5,021 bases of DNA from an uncultured Bacilli bacterium (GTDB lineage: Bacteria > Bacillota_I > Bacilli_A > RF39 > UBA660): the NCBI GenBank assembly GCA_947630195.1, contig CANRGQ010000072.1, positions 1 through 5,021 of the forward strand, given 5' to 3'. The notes under the pieces were generated by a model. That model was not told where the DNA came from and did no database searches. It worked only from the letters and a program-made list of their open reading frames with translations. Every line of letters starts with the position of its first letter. Within the stretch, counting starts at the first letter, position 1. Of this stretch, positions 4,103 through 5,021 are shown piece by piece. The position numbers were made by a program, and so were the translations under genes.

Positions 4103-5021
4103 GTGTTAGTAAATCGAGCTTATAAATTTAGAATGTATCCAAATGAAGAACAAATAGAATTAATAAATAAAACTATAGGTTGTTCAAGACTTGTATATAA
4201 TATAATGCTAAGTAAGAAAAAAGATAATTCTAAACTTAGTAAGTTTGATTTGATAAAAGAAATACCAAAACTATATAATGAATATCCATTTTTAAAAGAA
4301 GTAGATAGTTGTTCTTTAAGATGTGCTGTATTTGATTTAGAAAATGGATTTAATAAATATTATAAAAGACAAGGAGGTTATCCAAGGTTTAAGAAAAAAG
4401 GAATAAAAGATAGTTATAGAACAAGTTACATAAAAAATACATATAAAGGTAAACTTTATGAAAATATTAAATTAGATTTAAAAAACAAAATAATAACTTT
4501 ACCTAAGCTAAAAGAAGTAAAGATAAGAGGTTATCGAAATATAGAATATATAAATGGTAGAATAATAAATGCCACAATAGAACATGTTGCTAATAAATAT
4601 TATGTATCTATATGTGTAGAAGAAGAAATACCTTATGTTAAATCTAATACAACATCAATAATAGGAATAGATATGGGAATAAAAAGTTTAGTAACAACAA
4701 GCGAAGGAATAAGTTATGGTAATCCTAATTACTTAAAAAAATATGAAAAGAAAATCAACGGATTACAAAAAGGACTTTCTAGAAAAATAAAAGGAAGTAA
4801 TAATTATTATAAATATAAAATAAAACTTCAAGAGGCATATAGGAAGTTACAAAATGCTAGAAGAAAAACAAATGAAGAAATAGTAAGCAAAATAATAAAA
4901 GATAATGATATTATAGTAACTGAAGACTTAAGTATAAACAATATGATAAAAGAAGCCAATAAATCTCTAAGAAGAAATATTCTTAATTCCACAATGAGTG
5001 ACATAATAAGAAGACTTAAAT
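4103..5021 (+). CDS. tnpB: RNA-guided endonuclease TnpB of IS200/IS605-type element (3' end outside window)
   Basis: Open from GTG 4103 to the window edge, giving 306 residues. The start is set by AGGAGGT (4089-4095); the nearby TTG at 4101 is in another frame and hits a stop at once. The N-terminus AYKFRMYPNEEQ, then TIGCSRLVYN and GGYPRFKKK, is typical of the OrfB/TnpB family. The RuvC-like nuclease shows the first catalytic Asp190 in GIDMGIKSLVTT and the second catalytic Glu274 in IIVTEDLSINNM. TnpB proteins are usually about 350-410 residues, so the CxxC zinc ribbon and last RuvC aspartate should lie just beyond 5021. In characterised members, TnpB uses a guide RNA from the element's right end to cut DNA next to a short target motif, helping the transposon persist. 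The reading frame has no break, so the copy may be active, but the missing end prevents a firm call. Confidence 0.92.
   Translation, partial: MLVNRAYKFRMYPNEEQIELINKTIGCSRLVYNIMLSKKKDNSKLSKFDLIKEIPKLYNEYPFLKEVDSCSLRCAVFDLENGFNKYYKRQGGYPRFKKKGIKDSYRTSYIKNTYKGKLYENIKLDLKNKIITLPKLKEVKIRGYRNIEYINGRIINATIEHVANKYYVSICVEEEIPYVKSNTTSIIGIDMGIKSLVTTSEGISYGNPNYLKKYEKKINGLQKGLSRKIKGSNNYYKYKIKLQEAYRKLQNARRKTNEEIVSKIIKDNDIIVTEDLSINNMIKEANKSLRRNILNSTMSDIIRRLK

Larger units (their letters stand above)
4012..5021 (+). mobile_element. IS200/IS605-type insertion element, left part (right end outside window)
   Basis: The region holds a TnpB gene with its own promoter and runs off the window, so only the left part is present. 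The true left end cannot be fixed by eye: these elements lack terminal inverted repeats and target duplications. It should lie between the stop of the second XRE gene (3879) and the promoter at 4050; I start the feature after the terminator as a placeholder. No tnpA-like gene lies upstream within the window, so this may be a TnpB-only (IS1341-like) element. Confidence 0.6.

Noticed and set aside
1..5021. Alternative genetic code with TGA as tryptophan
   Set aside because: The eight tryptophan codons in the genes before tnpB are all TGG, and no in-frame TGA occurs in the genes; every visible stop is TAA, so the standard bacterial code fits.
1..5021. CRISPR array, tRNA or rRNA genes
   Set aside because: No regularly spaced direct repeats, tRNA cloverleaf sequence or conserved rRNA segment was seen on either strand.

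Overview
The window is AT-rich, with compact genes, strong purine-rich ribosome binding sites (AAGGAG or AGGAGG) and sigma-A-type promoters. Proteins are rich in Lys, Asn, Ile and Glu. This points to a low-GC Gram-positive-type bacterium, probably a Bacillota lineage near the gut Bacilli/Mycoplasmatota-like groups; that placement is inferred from style, not from a marker gene. All five visible stop codons are TAA. The eight tryptophans in the genes upstream of tnpB are all TGG, so nothing suggests TGA recoding.

Layout, all on the + strand. (1) 1-165: C-terminal end of a small DUF3781-type protein. (2) 251-1405: a membrane-anchored XRE-type regulator with a cytoplasmic helix-turn-helix, three membrane segments and a DUF4825-like domain predicted outside the cell. 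(3) 1513-2790: a membrane-anchored or secreted protein with an Ala/Glu/Lys coiled coil, an Asn-rich linker and an unrecognised four-cysteine C-terminal domain. It has its own good promoter and a terminator. (4) 2881-3297: a Nudix hydrolase. (5) 3373-3879: a second membrane XRE-type regulator, paralogous to the first in its N-terminal part but ending after its three membrane segments, with no outer domain. (6) 3943-4011: a terminator-like structured element with competing pairings. (7) 4103 to the window end: the first 306 residues of an IS200/IS605-type TnpB, with a consensus promoter and GTG start, still open at the edge.

Most genes appear to be separate transcription units rather than one operon: each gene after the first has its own plausible promoter. 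The most suggestive relation is the DUF4825-containing membrane regulator directly upstream of the surface coiled-coil protein. They could be a sensor and its target, but this rests only on adjacency. The two XRE promoters share the same -10 (TATAGT), the same 9-nt gap from -10 to ribosome binding site, and ACTA/TAGT-containing inverted repeats, so shared or auto-regulation is possible. The TnpB gene marks the right side as a transposon insertion; its right end, any guide RNA and the last catalytic motif lie outside the window. No complete new defence or mobile system is evident from this sequence alone.
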